Source: CADEED01 sp020442965 (GTDB taxonomy: Bacteria; Pseudomonadota; Gammaproteobacteria; Steroidobacterales; Steroidobacteraceae). From it: a stretch of 64,000 nucleotides of DNA. Below the pieces are notes generated by a model. That model had not been told where the DNA came from. It was given only the letters and a program-made list of their open reading frames with translations, and did no database searches. This document shows positions 36,400-44,708 of this stretch, piece after piece (position 1 is the first letter of the stretch; each line of letters begins with the position of its first letter). A program made the translations under genes and the position numbers. Location: the NCBI GenBank assembly GCA_041395525.1, contig JAWLAH010000015.1, positions 1 through 64,000 of the forward strand. The letters run 5' to 3'.

Positions 36400-37145
36400 A
36401 ACTCTTCCAGCAGCCGCCCGAAGCCGTAGACCTTGTCGATAATCTGGTTGGCACGCAACGCGTGCCACCAGGTCGCGGTGTTGATCGCGATCACCGGTTT
36501 TCCAAGCCACCGCTCGGCGTCAGCCGCCAGGCGGATCATCGAAAGATTGGTCCCGACCTGCAGAATGGCATCGACGTCGGGGCCATCGAGCTCCGCCAGG
36601 ACTTGCCGCAAGCGAGACTCCGGCACCTCGGCAATCGCGGTCCATGATGGGCACTGCAGACAAACGTCGCGTACGACCGTAAAGCCACTCTCCTCAAAGT
36701 ACCTTTTCACTTCGGCATTTGCCACCGGGTAGTAAGGCGAGAGGAATGCGATCCGCTTGATGCCGCCGTAGGCTTTGAATGCAGCCGTGCACGAATGTGC
36801 GCCGATCGAAATGCCGACGCCCGCCTCTTTCTCGATCTTGCGTTGAAACTTGTCAGCGCCCGCGACTCCGCCGTAGAACGTCACGGCGGACATGCCCATC
36901 ACCAGGTAATCAGGCTCGCAGGTCATGACGCTGCGCACCGCGTCGATCACGCCCTCGGAAATTTTCGTCGTGCCGGCGAGAAACGTTTCGTTGCTGATAG
37001 CCTTGGAGTTCGGCGTGAATATGCGGCTGTAATGACTCGTCACACCCGCCACCCCAAGCGCGGCGAAATCGGGCTGCACGATGGTGTTGGTCGACGGGCC
37101 CAACACACCGAACTTGCGGCGCCATGCCTGCACGTCTTTACTCAT
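36396..37145 (-). CDS. maleate cis-trans isomerase/arylmalonate decarboxylase-like protein (Asp/Glu racemase superfamily)
   Basis: This protein of about 249 residues has two Rossmann-like lobes. The first-lobe motif reads YLVMGMSAVTFYGG and the second DAILQVGTNLSMIRLA, followed by KPVIAINTATWWHALR. Maleate isomerases and Asp/Glu racemases use a cysteine in each lobe at these positions, and arylmalonate decarboxylase uses one; here both are replaced (Ser/Thr region and Thr-Asn). A subgroup with GMSAxTF is known to me from other genomes, so function is probably altered and not lost. The ATG at 37145 follows a GGAGCAGATGCT ribosome region. Substrate unknown; the neighbour across the divergent promoter is a nuclease-like lipoprotein. 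Confidence 0.75.
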   Translation of the reverse strand: MSKDVQAWRRKFGVLGPSTNTIVQPDFAALGVAGVTSHYSRIFTPNSKAISNETFLAGTTKISEGVIDAVRSVMTCEPDYLVMGMSAVTFYGGVAGADKFQRKIEKEAGVGISIGAHSCTAAFKAYGGIKRIAFLSPYYPVANAEVKRYFEESGFTVVRDVCLQCPSWTAIAEVPESRLRQVLAELDGPDVDAILQVGTNLSMIRLAADAERWLGKPVIAINTATWWHALRANQIIDKVYGFGRLLEEF

Positions 37146-37254
37146 AGCATCTGCTCCTGATCCGTAATGCGATGTGACGACCAATCGCCATTGTGCGCCA
37201 CTACACCAAAAAGGCGATTTGCGTCGACAACCGATGCGCGGCCACACTGGCAAG

Positions 37255-38286
37255 ATGACAGCGACACAGGACTGGCCTCGCAGACGGCTGCTACCCATCG
37301 GCATTGCAACGGTACTGGCCGCGGCAATCGCCGCGGCCTGCAGCGGCCCGCCACAAGCGGTTGCTCGCAGTCCCAATGCCGCCGGGCAGACTATCAAGAT
37401 TGCCACCTGGAATCTCGAGTGGCTGATCGCACCAGAGGCCTTTCGCCCGCTGGCACAGACCTGTCTGCCGAGAGACTCGACCGATCGGCCACACGGACGG
37501 TTTATTCCCTGCGATGTCGCCAAGGACTTCAACCGCAGTCGCGAGGATTTCAATGCGCTGGCACGCTATGCGCGCCAGCTCGACGCTGACGTCATCGCGT
37601 TTCAGGAGGTCGATGGCGAGGCCGCGGCACGGCTGGTGTTCCGCAACTATAATTTCTGCCTCACCGGGCGCAGCGCCGTTCAAAACACGGGTTTCGCGAT
37701 ACGTCGCGGGATACCGCATCGTTGCAATGCCGACGTGCGCGATCTGTCGCTGCACGACGTGGTGCGTCGCGGCGCGTGGGTCACGCTCTTCCCCGACACG
37801 CCGCGTGAATTGCAGCTCCTGTCCGTGCACCTCAAGTCCGGCTGCGCGCGCAAACCGCTCAGCAGCATGGACCGAGCCTGCAGTACATTGGCTCGCCAGG
37901 TGATGCCGCTCGAAACCTGGATCGACGCGCGCGCGAGTGCGGGACAAGCATTCGCTGTACTGGGCGACTTCAACCGCGACTTGCAGCGCGAACCGGCACC
38001 GCGTGCGGCACCGGAGTTAGCGGTCACGTCCTTGTGGGCAGCGATCGACGACGGGGAACCCGCCGGCGCCGATCTCATCAATGCGGCCGACGGCGAACGA
38101 TTTGTCAATTGTTCACCGAGTCAGGCATTCAGCGGCTACATCGACTACATAGTATTGGGCGAATCGCTCGCGCAGCGTCGCGTTGCGGGATCGTTCGAGC
38201 GCGTCACTTACAGCGCACTCGATGCGACGCGTCGCAAGTTGTCCGATCACTGTCCTGTGGCTATCCGCTTGACGATGGCGCGTTAA
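37255..38286 (+). CDS. endonuclease/exonuclease/phosphatase-family lipoprotein
   Basis: This protein of about 343 residues starts with a twin-arginine-like RRR followed by a hydrophobic segment ending IAAAC, a probable lipobox, so it should be periplasmic and membrane-anchored. Catalytic motifs of the EEP fold are present: TWNLEWL, FQEVDG, SVHLKS, LGDFNRD and SDHCP. Substrate (DNA, phospholipid headgroup or another phosphodiester) cannot be told. ATG 37255 is chosen because the signal sequence begins there; the upstream in-frame start at 37174 lacks homology. It is divergent from the isomerase-like gene. Confidence 0.85.
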   Translation: MTATQDWPRRRLLPIGIATVLAAAIAAACSGPPQAVARSPNAAGQTIKIATWNLEWLIAPEAFRPLAQTCLPRDSTDRPHGRFIPCDVAKDFNRSREDFNALARYARQLDADVIAFQEVDGEAAARLVFRNYNFCLTGRSAVQNTGFAIRRGIPHRCNADVRDLSLHDVVRRGAWVTLFPDTPRELQLLSVHLKSGCARKPLSSMDRACSTLARQVMPLETWIDARASAGQAFAVLGDFNRDLQREPAPRAAPELAVTSLWAAIDDGEPAGADLINAADGERFVNCSPSQAFSGYIDYIVLGESLAQRRVAGSFERVTYSALDATRRKLSDHCPVAIRLTMAR

Positions 38287-38348
38287 GTTTAGTCGGGCGC
38301 ACGTTCACTTGCGGCTAGGCATAATGGCGCCGAGGGATCGAAGTCTAA

Positions 38349-38657
38349 ATGAAATCAACCAAAGTGCCTGGACCGAGTGCGGCCGAGAGACGCCTACATA
38401 CGCGTCACCGGGCGCGCACCACTGTCTACATCACGACACCACGCGGTCAGAAGCGTCTGTGCAAGGCTATCAACCTGTCTGCCACCGGCGTGTTCGTCGA
38501 AACTACCAACCTCGGCCTGCGCAAAGGTCAGCAGGTTGAATTGGCGTTCGCGATCAACCTGGGCACGGTGACCAAGCTGCACCGTCGCACTGCTGTGGTC
38601 GCGCATGTCTCCCAAGGCGGTACCGGATTGATGATGGACGCATTCGCCGCAAGCTAG
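38349..38657 (+). CDS. PilZ-domain c-di-GMP-binding protein
   Basis: A stand-alone PilZ domain of 102 residues carries the two ligand motifs: RRLHTRHRAR (RxxxR type, residues 15-24) and NLSATGVFV (N/DxSxxG). Both look intact, predicting c-di-GMP binding. It is convergent with a degenerate EAL protein 10 nt away and lies 2 kb from the pilus genes, so a role in pilus or motility output is plausible but inferred. Confidence 0.9.
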   Translation: MKSTKVPGPSAAERRLHTRHRARTTVYITTPRGQKRLCKAINLSATGVFVETTNLGLRKGQQVELAFAINLGTVTKLHRRTAVVAHVSQGGTGLMMDAFAAS

Positions 38658-38667
38658 CGCTGCCGAA

Positions 38668-39999
38668 TCAAGCGGCCGTGCTACCCGGCAGCAGGTCCTG
38701 CAAAGGTTTGAGTGGCGCTGTCTTGAAGCTCTGAATAAAGTCGACGCCGAGCGCCGCGAGCCAGGTATGCAGATCGCCGCTGTCAACGCGCTTGGCGGCC
38801 GTCTGCAGTCCCATCACCTTGACCGCCTGAACCAGACCCACCGTCTTGGCCTGCGACAATCGATTCTCGAGCGCGCTCGAGGTCAGGATGGGATCGAGTT
38901 TCACGAGCCGAATCGCGGGCGATTGCAATATCGGCAGATCGATGCCGCCCAACGTGAGGTTGTCAACGGTCACCGGCACGCCGGCGCGGAAGAAGATCTC
39001 GCAGGCTTTGTTCACTTGCTCGGGATGCGTGCGGCAGACGCTCTCGTCTACTTCAAAGCCGACGAGCGCCGGTGGCAAGTTCGCTTTCTTGATGCAGGTT
39101 TCAACGAAACTCAGGAAATGGGATTCGCACAAGGCGGTCGCTGAGAGGTTGACCGAAAATGTTGGCGCGTCGCGCTTCCAGACGACTGGGTTGCGATGCA
39201 ACCAGGTGACCAACTGGCCGATCACGCGGCGATCGATCATCGACGTGAGACCGTGGCCATCCGCGGTCTGCAACAACTGGCCGGGCGAGTGTTCTGCACC
39301 GTCGGCGCGGTGCCGCAGCAGGACTTCGAATCGTCGACTGGCTTCGGCCGTGCGCAAGCGCACTAACTGCTGCACATAAAGGACCATTTCTTGATCGCGG
39401 ATCTGCGAGTACACCTCGTCCAGGGACACTTCGCGTTCGGGCGCAGTGGGCCGAGCAGATGCGACCACACTGGCAGCCGCAGCCGCTACATGCGCCTGCG
39501 CGAGCGCTTCTCCGATCGTGGCCAGCAATTTGCGCACCGACGGCGTCAGAAACCGCACCGCAGCATCATCGTCCGCGGCATCAAAGCTCTCGCTTGCCAG
39601 CAGCGCGATGCCCCGTAGCGCGAGCTCTGGATCGCGGATGGCGAGCAGCACGGCCCCCGTCTCACCCTCACAGGCGACCAGACGGGACTCGAGCTTCGTG
39701 CTCAGCACGAAAGCGTCCAGCGCGTCGGCCAACGCGTTCTGACAATCGATCGCCAGATGCGCAGCGCTGCTCGCGAGCACTTCGCCCCGGCCGTCGTATA
39801 GAGCGAGCGCCTGCAAACGCGCGTGCGGCAAGGTGTGAGTGAGTTTGTCGAGCCATGCGGTGGCCTCCGCTGCGAGATCGGGACGCGCCAGATCGACCGC
39901 GGACGCCACAACCGCTGCACCCGCAGGCGCAATTGGCGTGGCACCTGGACTGCGAGGGGCCGCCGTGGTGCTCGTGTCTGATTTTCTGGCTTGGCTCAC
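38668..39999 (-). CDS. degenerate EAL-domain protein
   Basis: The C-terminal half (about residues 205-430) follows the EAL fold, but the catalytic positions are changed: EALLR reads EVLLR, ELTE reads EVDES, DDFGTG reads DNLTLG, KID reads KLD and EGVE reads RVDSG. The N-terminal half has a roadblock/GAF-like ALALYDGRGEVLAS segment and helices. I infer a c-di-GMP-independent or ligand-binding scaffold, not a phosphodiesterase. I use the GTG at 39999 (443 aa). The frame stays open to 40191, but that part looks like a nucleotidyltransferase remnant and is not homologous to EAL proteins. Confidence 0.78.
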   Translation of the reverse strand: MSQARKSDTSTTAAPRSPGATPIAPAGAAVVASAVDLARPDLAAEATAWLDKLTHTLPHARLQALALYDGRGEVLASSAAHLAIDCQNALADALDAFVLSTKLESRLVACEGETGAVLLAIRDPELALRGIALLASESFDAADDDAAVRFLTPSVRKLLATIGEALAQAHVAAAAASVVASARPTAPEREVSLDEVYSQIRDQEMVLYVQQLVRLRTAEASRRFEVLLRHRADGAEHSPGQLLQTADGHGLTSMIDRRVIGQLVTWLHRNPVVWKRDAPTFSVNLSATALCESHFLSFVETCIKKANLPPALVGFEVDESVCRTHPEQVNKACEIFFRAGVPVTVDNLTLGGIDLPILQSPAIRLVKLDPILTSSALENRLSQAKTVGLVQAVKVMGLQTAAKRVDSGDLHTWLAALGVDFIQSFKTAPLKPLQDLLPGSTAA

Positions 40000-40001
40000 A
40001 A

Positions 40002-40290
40002 ATCCCCGATCAAAGTCATGGACAGTCTGGAGGCGCAGGGTTACAGAATCAGGATACCGCTGGCGTGATGGCGCTCGCGATCTGCCACAGATCGATTTTA
40101 CGTAATCAAGCAGTGCGAGGGCGGCTGCCGCATCAGCGATGAAATCCGCATCGGCCGTCACACCCGTCGCCAAATCGGGCGGCAGCACCACGTCCGGACA
40201 ATCGGCCCAAAACGCCAGCGCCTGACCACCGACGAGTAACGCGTGGAGTGCGCAGATTCTCAGGAAAGGAGTCGAACTCTCCCTGCCCTT
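40002..40290 (-). pseudogene. truncated nucleotidyltransferase-like toxin remnant
   Basis: Reading minus from about 40290 gives FLRICALHALLVGGQALAFWAD and VVLPPDLATGVTADADFIAD, the beta-alpha start and DxD-type strand typical of AbiEii-like or COG-type nucleotidyltransferase toxins. No start codon is found in this frame, and after about 100 residues the similarity stops; the frame then runs directly into the EAL gene. It follows a Phd-like antitoxin gene, so this was probably a toxin-antitoxin or abortive-infection pair now broken. The assignment is from motif recognition only. Confidence 0.5.
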
Positions 40291-40292
40291 GG

Positions 40293-40448
40293 CTAAGATC
40301 GTACGGTGGCCTGCAGCACACGCGGCGAGAGAACGATCGCAAGCACCCGACCATGCTGCGTGATTCCGACAGAACCCAGCATTTGCACGTCGTGGAGCAG
40401 ACCGCCGAAATTGTTATTCGCGTCTGTGGCGGATATTGGCTTGGCCAT
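40293..40448 (-). CDS. short Phd/YefM-like antitoxin
   Basis: The segment MAKPISATDANNNFGGLLHD with VGITQHGRVLAIVLSP is the N-terminal DNA-binding half of Phd/YefM antitoxins. From ATG 40448 it is 51 residues, lacking most of the C-terminal toxin-binding tail (family members are about 75-90). The frame is open to 40547 upstream, giving 84 residues without added homology. It stands immediately before the nucleotidyltransferase remnant, so it may be an orphan. Confidence 0.6.
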   Translation of the reverse strand: MAKPISATDANNNFGGLLHDVQMLGSVGITQHGRVLAIVLSPRVLQATVRS

Positions 40449-40574
40449 ATTGGCTATTTCAGCGATTGAGTCCGGAACTCGTAATCCGGCGGTTGCTGCT
40501 GGCGCCGCCAAATCTGCCGGCGAGCGCGGTGGTAGAGTGGCCGTCACTTCTCAAGCCTGCGAGGACTGCCCAGC

Positions 40575-40934
40575 ATGCACATCACCCGCGCGACTGAACG
40601 ACCCTATCAGGACGCCGGTGCGCCCGGTATCGAACGCGGGCGGATTTGGGGCGCCGCCCTGCCTGGACGTGGTACCGCGAGCACGGCGCCCGCCGGCGTC
40701 GGCCACGGCGTTGCGATCGAGTTTTGCCGCATGATGAAAAACTCGCTGTATGCGCGACATCCGCATGCATCGTGGGAACAGATGTTCGTCGTGACGGGTA
40801 GCCTGGCAGTCGACGGCGTGGAGTTGGCGGCTGGCGATTTCGCGTTCACTGAACCGGGCGAGTGGCACGAAGTGCGCGCGCTCGAAGATTCGGTTGTGTT
40901 ACTCAGCTTTGGGCAGGCGCCCGTAGTTAGTTAG
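40575..40934 (+). CDS. small cupin-domain protein
   Basis: A single conserved beta-barrel of 119 residues with cupin motif 1 (HPHASWEQMFVVTGSLAVDG) and motif 2 (GDFAFTEPGEWHEV) provides three His and one Glu as likely metal ligands (the HxHxxxxE and H pattern). Substrate unknown; small cupins may be isomerases, dioxygenases or sensors. It stands alone between the antitoxin-like gene (divergent) and tRNA-Thr. Confidence 0.82.
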   Translation: MHITRATERPYQDAGAPGIERGRIWGAALPGRGTASTAPAGVGHGVAIEFCRMMKNSLYARHPHASWEQMFVVTGSLAVDGVELAAGDFAFTEPGEWHEVRALEDSVVLLSFGQAPVVS

Positions 40935-40998
40935 GCGGGCACCAACACAGGGATGGCTCTGTAACTGGCAGCCCTGTTCATCTTGTTGGCTACCCGAT

Positions 40999-41015
40999 TG
41001 AATGGGACCCATTCA
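40999..41015. promoter_or_regulatory. 17-bp perfect palindrome downstream of the cupin gene
   Basis: TGAATGGG-A-CCCATTCA has perfect 8-bp arms around one base. There is no T-run, so a terminator is unlikely. Its location 65 bp after the cupin stop and about 110 bp from the tRNA-Thr 3' end gives no obvious target. A second inverted repeat, GACCCA/TGGGTC, lies at 41081-41100. The rest of the 193-bp gap holds nothing recognisable. Confidence 0.4.
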
Positions 41016-41127
41016 TATTCGATAGTCGTTCGCGGTCAAGTGACTCACCGCGTGCCCGCCGTCGATGCGTTCCACCTCACGACCCACCTTCTCATGGGTC
41101 TCGGCCGACGTACCTAATTGACTTTAT

Positions 41128-41203
<76 letters not shown>

Positions 41204-41224
41204 CTTGTCAAAGCCTTGAGCGGG

Positions 41225-41254
41225 ATTGTAGGGCGAGCGATCACGCGATGCCAC
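41225..41254 (-). promoter_or_regulatory. probable promoter of tRNA-Thr
   Basis: On the minus strand a -10 TACAAT (41225-41230, 5 of 6) is preceded at 18 nt by GTGGCA (41249-41254, 4 of 6 to the -35 consensus). The following CCCGCTC is a GC-rich discriminator, usual for stable-RNA promoters. Confidence 0.5.
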
Positions 41255-41283
41255 GTGCATCGCAGGACAAAACCGGGAGTCGC

Positions 41284-41931
41284 TCAACCGACCGCAGCGG
41301 TTTGCGTGCTCGGGCACGGCTTGATCTCAAGCTGACCACCATCGGACGAGGGGAAGGAGCCGGGTGTCAGCTCCGGCGATTCGCTGCGCAGCTCGATATC
41401 GAGCCAGGTCACCTGACCTTCACGCTCGCGTGGTACGATCTGCGCCTCGACGCCCTGCTTGCTGACGCGTTGCGCTTGAGCGCCCGCGCGCTGCGCATCG
41501 CTGAATACGCCGAGCGAAATGCGCCGACCAAACTCGGGGTCCGTGACGGCTGATGCATCGCTCACACCGCCGCGCGCCAGTCGTGCCAGCAACTGCCGCT
41601 CCGCCGCCTGCGTCTTGGGGCTGTCCAGGTAAACCCAGTATCCATCGACGACTTGCCCAGGTGCTTGTCGCTGCGCGGGCGTATAACCACTGTCGACGAG
41701 AATTTGCGATGCTCGCTCGGCACTTGCGGGCGCAGCAAAGGGCCCCAGCGTCACACACCGCCGCGCAGTCGCCGCGCTGGTCGGGGTTGTCTCACCCGCG
41801 AGCTGCAACCGCCGCGCCTTGGGTGCTGGCGTACCGATCGAGTCCGCCGGTACCGCTCGCAGCCAATTCGCCCAGGCAAAGAACAGCAAGTTAGCGATCA
41901 ACAGCGAAATGAACAGGAGACGCAATTTCAT
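41284..41931 (-). CDS. SPOR-domain membrane protein
   Basis: One N-terminal TM helix (residues 4-24, LLFISLLIANLLFFAWANW) is followed by a periplasmic part with a SPOR-type RISLGVFSDAQRAGAQAQRV segment near residue 138 and another RCVTLGPFAAPASAERA near 58, total 215 residues. SPOR domains bind denuded septal peptidoglycan. The neighbourhood coaX-SPOR-tRNA-Thr is conserved in related gammaproteobacteria as I recall. It follows coaX by 9 nt. Confidence 0.8.
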   Translation of the reverse strand: MKLRLLFISLLIANLLFFAWANWLRAVPADSIGTPAPKARRLQLAGETTPTSAATARRCVTLGPFAAPASAERASQILVDSGYTPAQRQAPGQVVDGYWVYLDSPKTQAAERQLLARLARGGVSDASAVTDPEFGRRISLGVFSDAQRAGAQAQRVSKQGVEAQIVPREREGQVTWLDIELRSESPELTPGSFPSSDGGQLEIKPCPSTQTAAVG

Positions 41932-41940
41932 TGCGGCATT

Positions 41941-42720
41941 CTACCGACTTGCGTCAGCACTGTGCGCGAACTGCGCCAGTCCGCGCAGCACGAGATCGGG
42001 AACGTAGCGCAGCGATGAACTCAGCAATGGCAATAGCTGCTCCGCGCCACCGCCTGTGAGTAGGACTAAGGGTCGCGTGCCTATCAATTTCTTCGCCTCT
42101 CCGATCGAGCGCTCGATGAACCCGGCGCCAGCATAGCGAACGCCCTGTTCGATCGCGGCACGCGTGTTGTCGGCAAACAACGGCCGCGAGGGCTTGCGGG
42201 GCGCTTGCGATTCGCGCGCGCGCGCGCGAATCCCACGGGTCTGGCTGAGCAGCGACTGCAGCATGAGGTCAGGCCCGGGCGAAATGGCGCCGCCGACATG
42301 CCGACCGGCTGCGGTCAGCAAATCGACCGTCATCGCCGTGCCAACGTCAATGACGAGCACAGCGCGAGACTGGCGCAAGAGGGAGCGCGCGCCGACCAGT
42401 GCCACCCAGCGATCCGCACCCAGACGCCACGGCTCAGCGTAGCCTACGCGCAGCCCAGTCGCGGCCGTGGTCGACCGAATGAAACGCACCGGAACGTCCG
42501 ACACGCGTCGCGCCGTGCGACTCAGAAGGCGCTCGATGGCAACGCCGGCGACCGATACCGCGACCACTTCGTCGATCTTGCCCGCAGCGCCGCGCAGCGC
42601 TGTGGCGATCGCGCGCTCGAAGCTGCGCGGCGCTACCGCCTGCATTCGGCCTAAGCGCTGCGGCGTACTGATCGCGTACTTCAGACGCGTATTACCCATA
42701 TCGACTAATAACTTTGCCAT
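41941..42720 (-). CDS. coaX: type III pantothenate kinase
   Basis: This 259-residue protein of the ASKHA fold opens with DMGNTRLKYA (phosphate-1 motif) and has GADRWVALVGARSLL and VIDVGTAMTVDLL (phosphate-2/acidic motif), then AGRHVGGAISPG. It phosphorylates pantothenate in the first step of coenzyme A synthesis, needs a monovalent cation and is not feedback-inhibited by CoA. It overlaps birA by 16 nt, as in many proteobacteria. Confidence 0.95.
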   Translation of the reverse strand: MAKLLVDMGNTRLKYAISTPQRLGRMQAVAPRSFERAIATALRGAAGKIDEVVAVSVAGVAIERLLSRTARRVSDVPVRFIRSTTAATGLRVGYAEPWRLGADRWVALVGARSLLRQSRAVLVIDVGTAMTVDLLTAAGRHVGGAISPGPDLMLQSLLSQTRGIRARARESQAPRKPSRPLFADNTRAAIEQGVRYAGAGFIERSIGEAKKLIGTRPLVLLTGGGAEQLLPLLSSSLRYVPDLVLRGLAQFAHSADASR

Positions 42721-43748
42721 CCGCCCTCTTCGCCGCGCGAGCGACGCACCGATACCTCGCCGGATGAAAACGGCATGATCCGCCCGTTCGGCGTCTCGAC
42801 CAATAACTGACCGTGACTATCCGTACCACGGGCCAGTCCGCTGAACGTCTCGTCACCGCGCACCACGATCACCTCGGCACCGCGCAGGCAATCAAGCTCG
42901 CGCCAGAGCGCATGAAACTCGGCAAAGCCTCTCGATTGAAACTCGAGCAAGCCGGCCATACACTCGGTAAGTAGTGCTCCGACAACCCGGTTGCGACTAA
43001 CTTCCTGCCCCGCTTCGACTGTCGCTAACAGATCATCGGCCACACCGCCCGCCGACTCGATCGCCGCGCGGTCCTTTGGCTGCAGTGCGACATTGATCCC
43101 GACGCCGATGACGACATTTGCGACACCTGTCGCCTCGGCTCGCAACTCGAGCAGTATGCCGCCCAGCTTGCCGCGCGCTGTCACGAGATCGTTCGGCCAC
43201 TTTAGCCGGATGCCGGCTGCGTCGCAGGATTTGAGCGCGCGCTGCGTAGCGACACCGATCGCCAGCGCGAGTGCGGCAACGTCCTTGGGTAGCTCAGCGA
43301 AGGTCCAGCTCAACGACAGGCAAATTGCCCCGCCGGGCGGCGCTAGCCAGGCGCGGCCGCGACGCCCCCGACCCGCCGTTTGGCGCTCTGCCACCGCGAC
43401 TTGAACACAACCGGGCTCGGGTGGCGCCAAACCAAGCAGATAGTCGTTAGTAGATGGGACCGACCAAAGGACCTCGAACGCGCTGACGCGCTGCCGGTCA
43501 TCTGGCCGCAATGAGTTCATGATCGCGTCTCGATCGAGCGCGCCGTAGCCGTTCGCAAGCCGATAGCCTCGACTCGCCTGCGCGTCGAGCGGAACGCCCA
43601 GCTCGCGCAGCTGCTGCACCGCTTTCCAGACAGCCGCCCGTGTCACCGCGAGCTCACCCGCGAGTTGCTCGCCCGAGCGAAGCTCCGTGACCGAGAGGCG
43701 CTGAAATACACGTTGCACCAGCGACGCGACAGCCGGCGGCGACATCAA
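42705..43748 (-). CDS. birA: bifunctional biotin-protein ligase / biotin operon repressor
   Basis: An N-terminal winged HTH (residues about 12-62, VTRAAVWKAVQQLRELG) is followed by the BPL catalytic domain with GRGRRGRAW (ATP/biotin loop), KWPNDL and GVGINV, then a C-terminal SH3-like cap. The total of 347 residues includes the DNA-binding module, so repression of biotin genes as well as biotinylation of AccB is expected. Its start overlaps the ctlX stop by four bases (ATGA). Confidence 0.94.
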   Translation of the reverse strand: MMSPPAVASLVQRVFQRLSVTELRSGEQLAGELAVTRAAVWKAVQQLRELGVPLDAQASRGYRLANGYGALDRDAIMNSLRPDDRQRVSAFEVLWSVPSTNDYLLGLAPPEPGCVQVAVAERQTAGRGRRGRAWLAPPGGAICLSLSWTFAELPKDVAALALAIGVATQRALKSCDAAGIRLKWPNDLVTARGKLGGILLELRAEATGVANVVIGVGINVALQPKDRAAIESAGGVADDLLATVEAGQEVSRNRVVGALLTECMAGLLEFQSRGFAEFHALWRELDCLRGAEVIVVRGDETFSGLARGTDSHGQLLVETPNGRIMPFSSGEVSVRRSRGEEGGWQSY

Positions 43749-44692
43749 TCCGAGCCTCGCTGCGGTGTGAATACTTCGGCCAACATGCAGCGAATGCTGC
43801 CACCGCCCAGCCGCTCGATGGTCGGCACTGGAATGGCTAACACGGTATCGCAGGCGGCTGACAAGCGCTGCAGGTTGTCAGGCGACAGATTGCGGCGTGC
43901 GGCCGCGGACATCAACAGCACGCTGCAGTCACCCAGGTTTTCGTCCCAGCTGGCGAGTTCCAGCAGGTTGCCGCAGAACCCGGCGACCTCCGCTTGCGAG
44001 AGCAGGATCACTTCGCGGCCACTAGCTTGCACGCGTGCCAATACTCGCTCGCGGTCGCGCGGTACGATCGAGTCTGCCGCGATCGCAGCATAGCGCTCGC
44101 CAATACTCATCAACACATTGGTGTGGTAGATCTCAGCCCCGCTGGCATCCGCCGCATCGAAAAACTCTGCCGCATACCCCAGTTCAGCGCACCACTCGTG
44201 CAAAACGGTTTGGTGCGTGCGACTGGCGCGACTGGCGTAGGCCACGCGCTCGCGATGATCGATCACGAGGCTGCCGGTGCCCTCCAGGAATCGGCCCTCG
44301 GCCTCATGACTGGTGAGATCAACCCAACGCCGGACAACGAAGCTGGTTTGCGCTGCTACCAAGTCTGCGATCTCACGACGACGCTCGCGGCGCCGGCTCG
44401 GCGCTTCCATCGGGTACAGCACCACCGTGCCATCCTCGTGAAAACTGACCCAGTTGTTCGGAAATACCGCGTCGGGACAGCAGGGATCGAGCTGATCCTG
44501 AGCGACGACCACCTGGATACCTTCGGAGCGCAGGGCGCGAACGGCCGCATCAAACTCGGCTCGACCGAGCGCGCCAGCATCATCCGCGTGCACCTCGTCC
44601 GCACGCTGGAATCGGTTGCTGGCCGCAGTCTCCGGATTGAAACCAAAATTGGCCGGGCGAACCATGAGCACAGTCTGGGTGGTTTGACGCAT
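43745..44692 (-). CDS. CtlX-like citrulline/arginine-deiminase-family hydrolase
   Basis: This 315-residue guanidino-modifying fold protein carries PNNWVSFHEDGT and GTGSLVIDHRER, a central HTNVLMS (His motif), AGFCGNLLEL and the catalytic cysteine in GGGSIRCML. This set is that of CtlX, a citrulline hydrolase giving ornithine, rather than DDAH or arginine deiminase. ATG 44692 with AAGAG upstream is preferred over the longer frame from 44800, whose extra residues overlap an oxygenase remnant on the other strand. First gene of the ctlX-birA-coaX-SPOR transcript. Confidence 0.82.
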   Translation of the reverse strand: MRQTTQTVLMVRPANFGFNPETAASNRFQRADEVHADDAGALGRAEFDAAVRALRSEGIQVVVAQDQLDPCCPDAVFPNNWVSFHEDGTVVLYPMEAPSRRRERRREIADLVAAQTSFVVRRWVDLTSHEAEGRFLEGTGSLVIDHRERVAYASRASRTHQTVLHEWCAELGYAAEFFDAADASGAEIYHTNVLMSIGERYAAIAADSIVPRDRERVLARVQASGREVILLSQAEVAGFCGNLLELASWDENLGDCSVLLMSAAARRNLSPDNLQRLSAACDTVLAIPVPTIERLGGGSIRCMLAEVFTPQRGSD

Positions 44693-44708
44693 AGCGCACT
44701 CTTCTACA

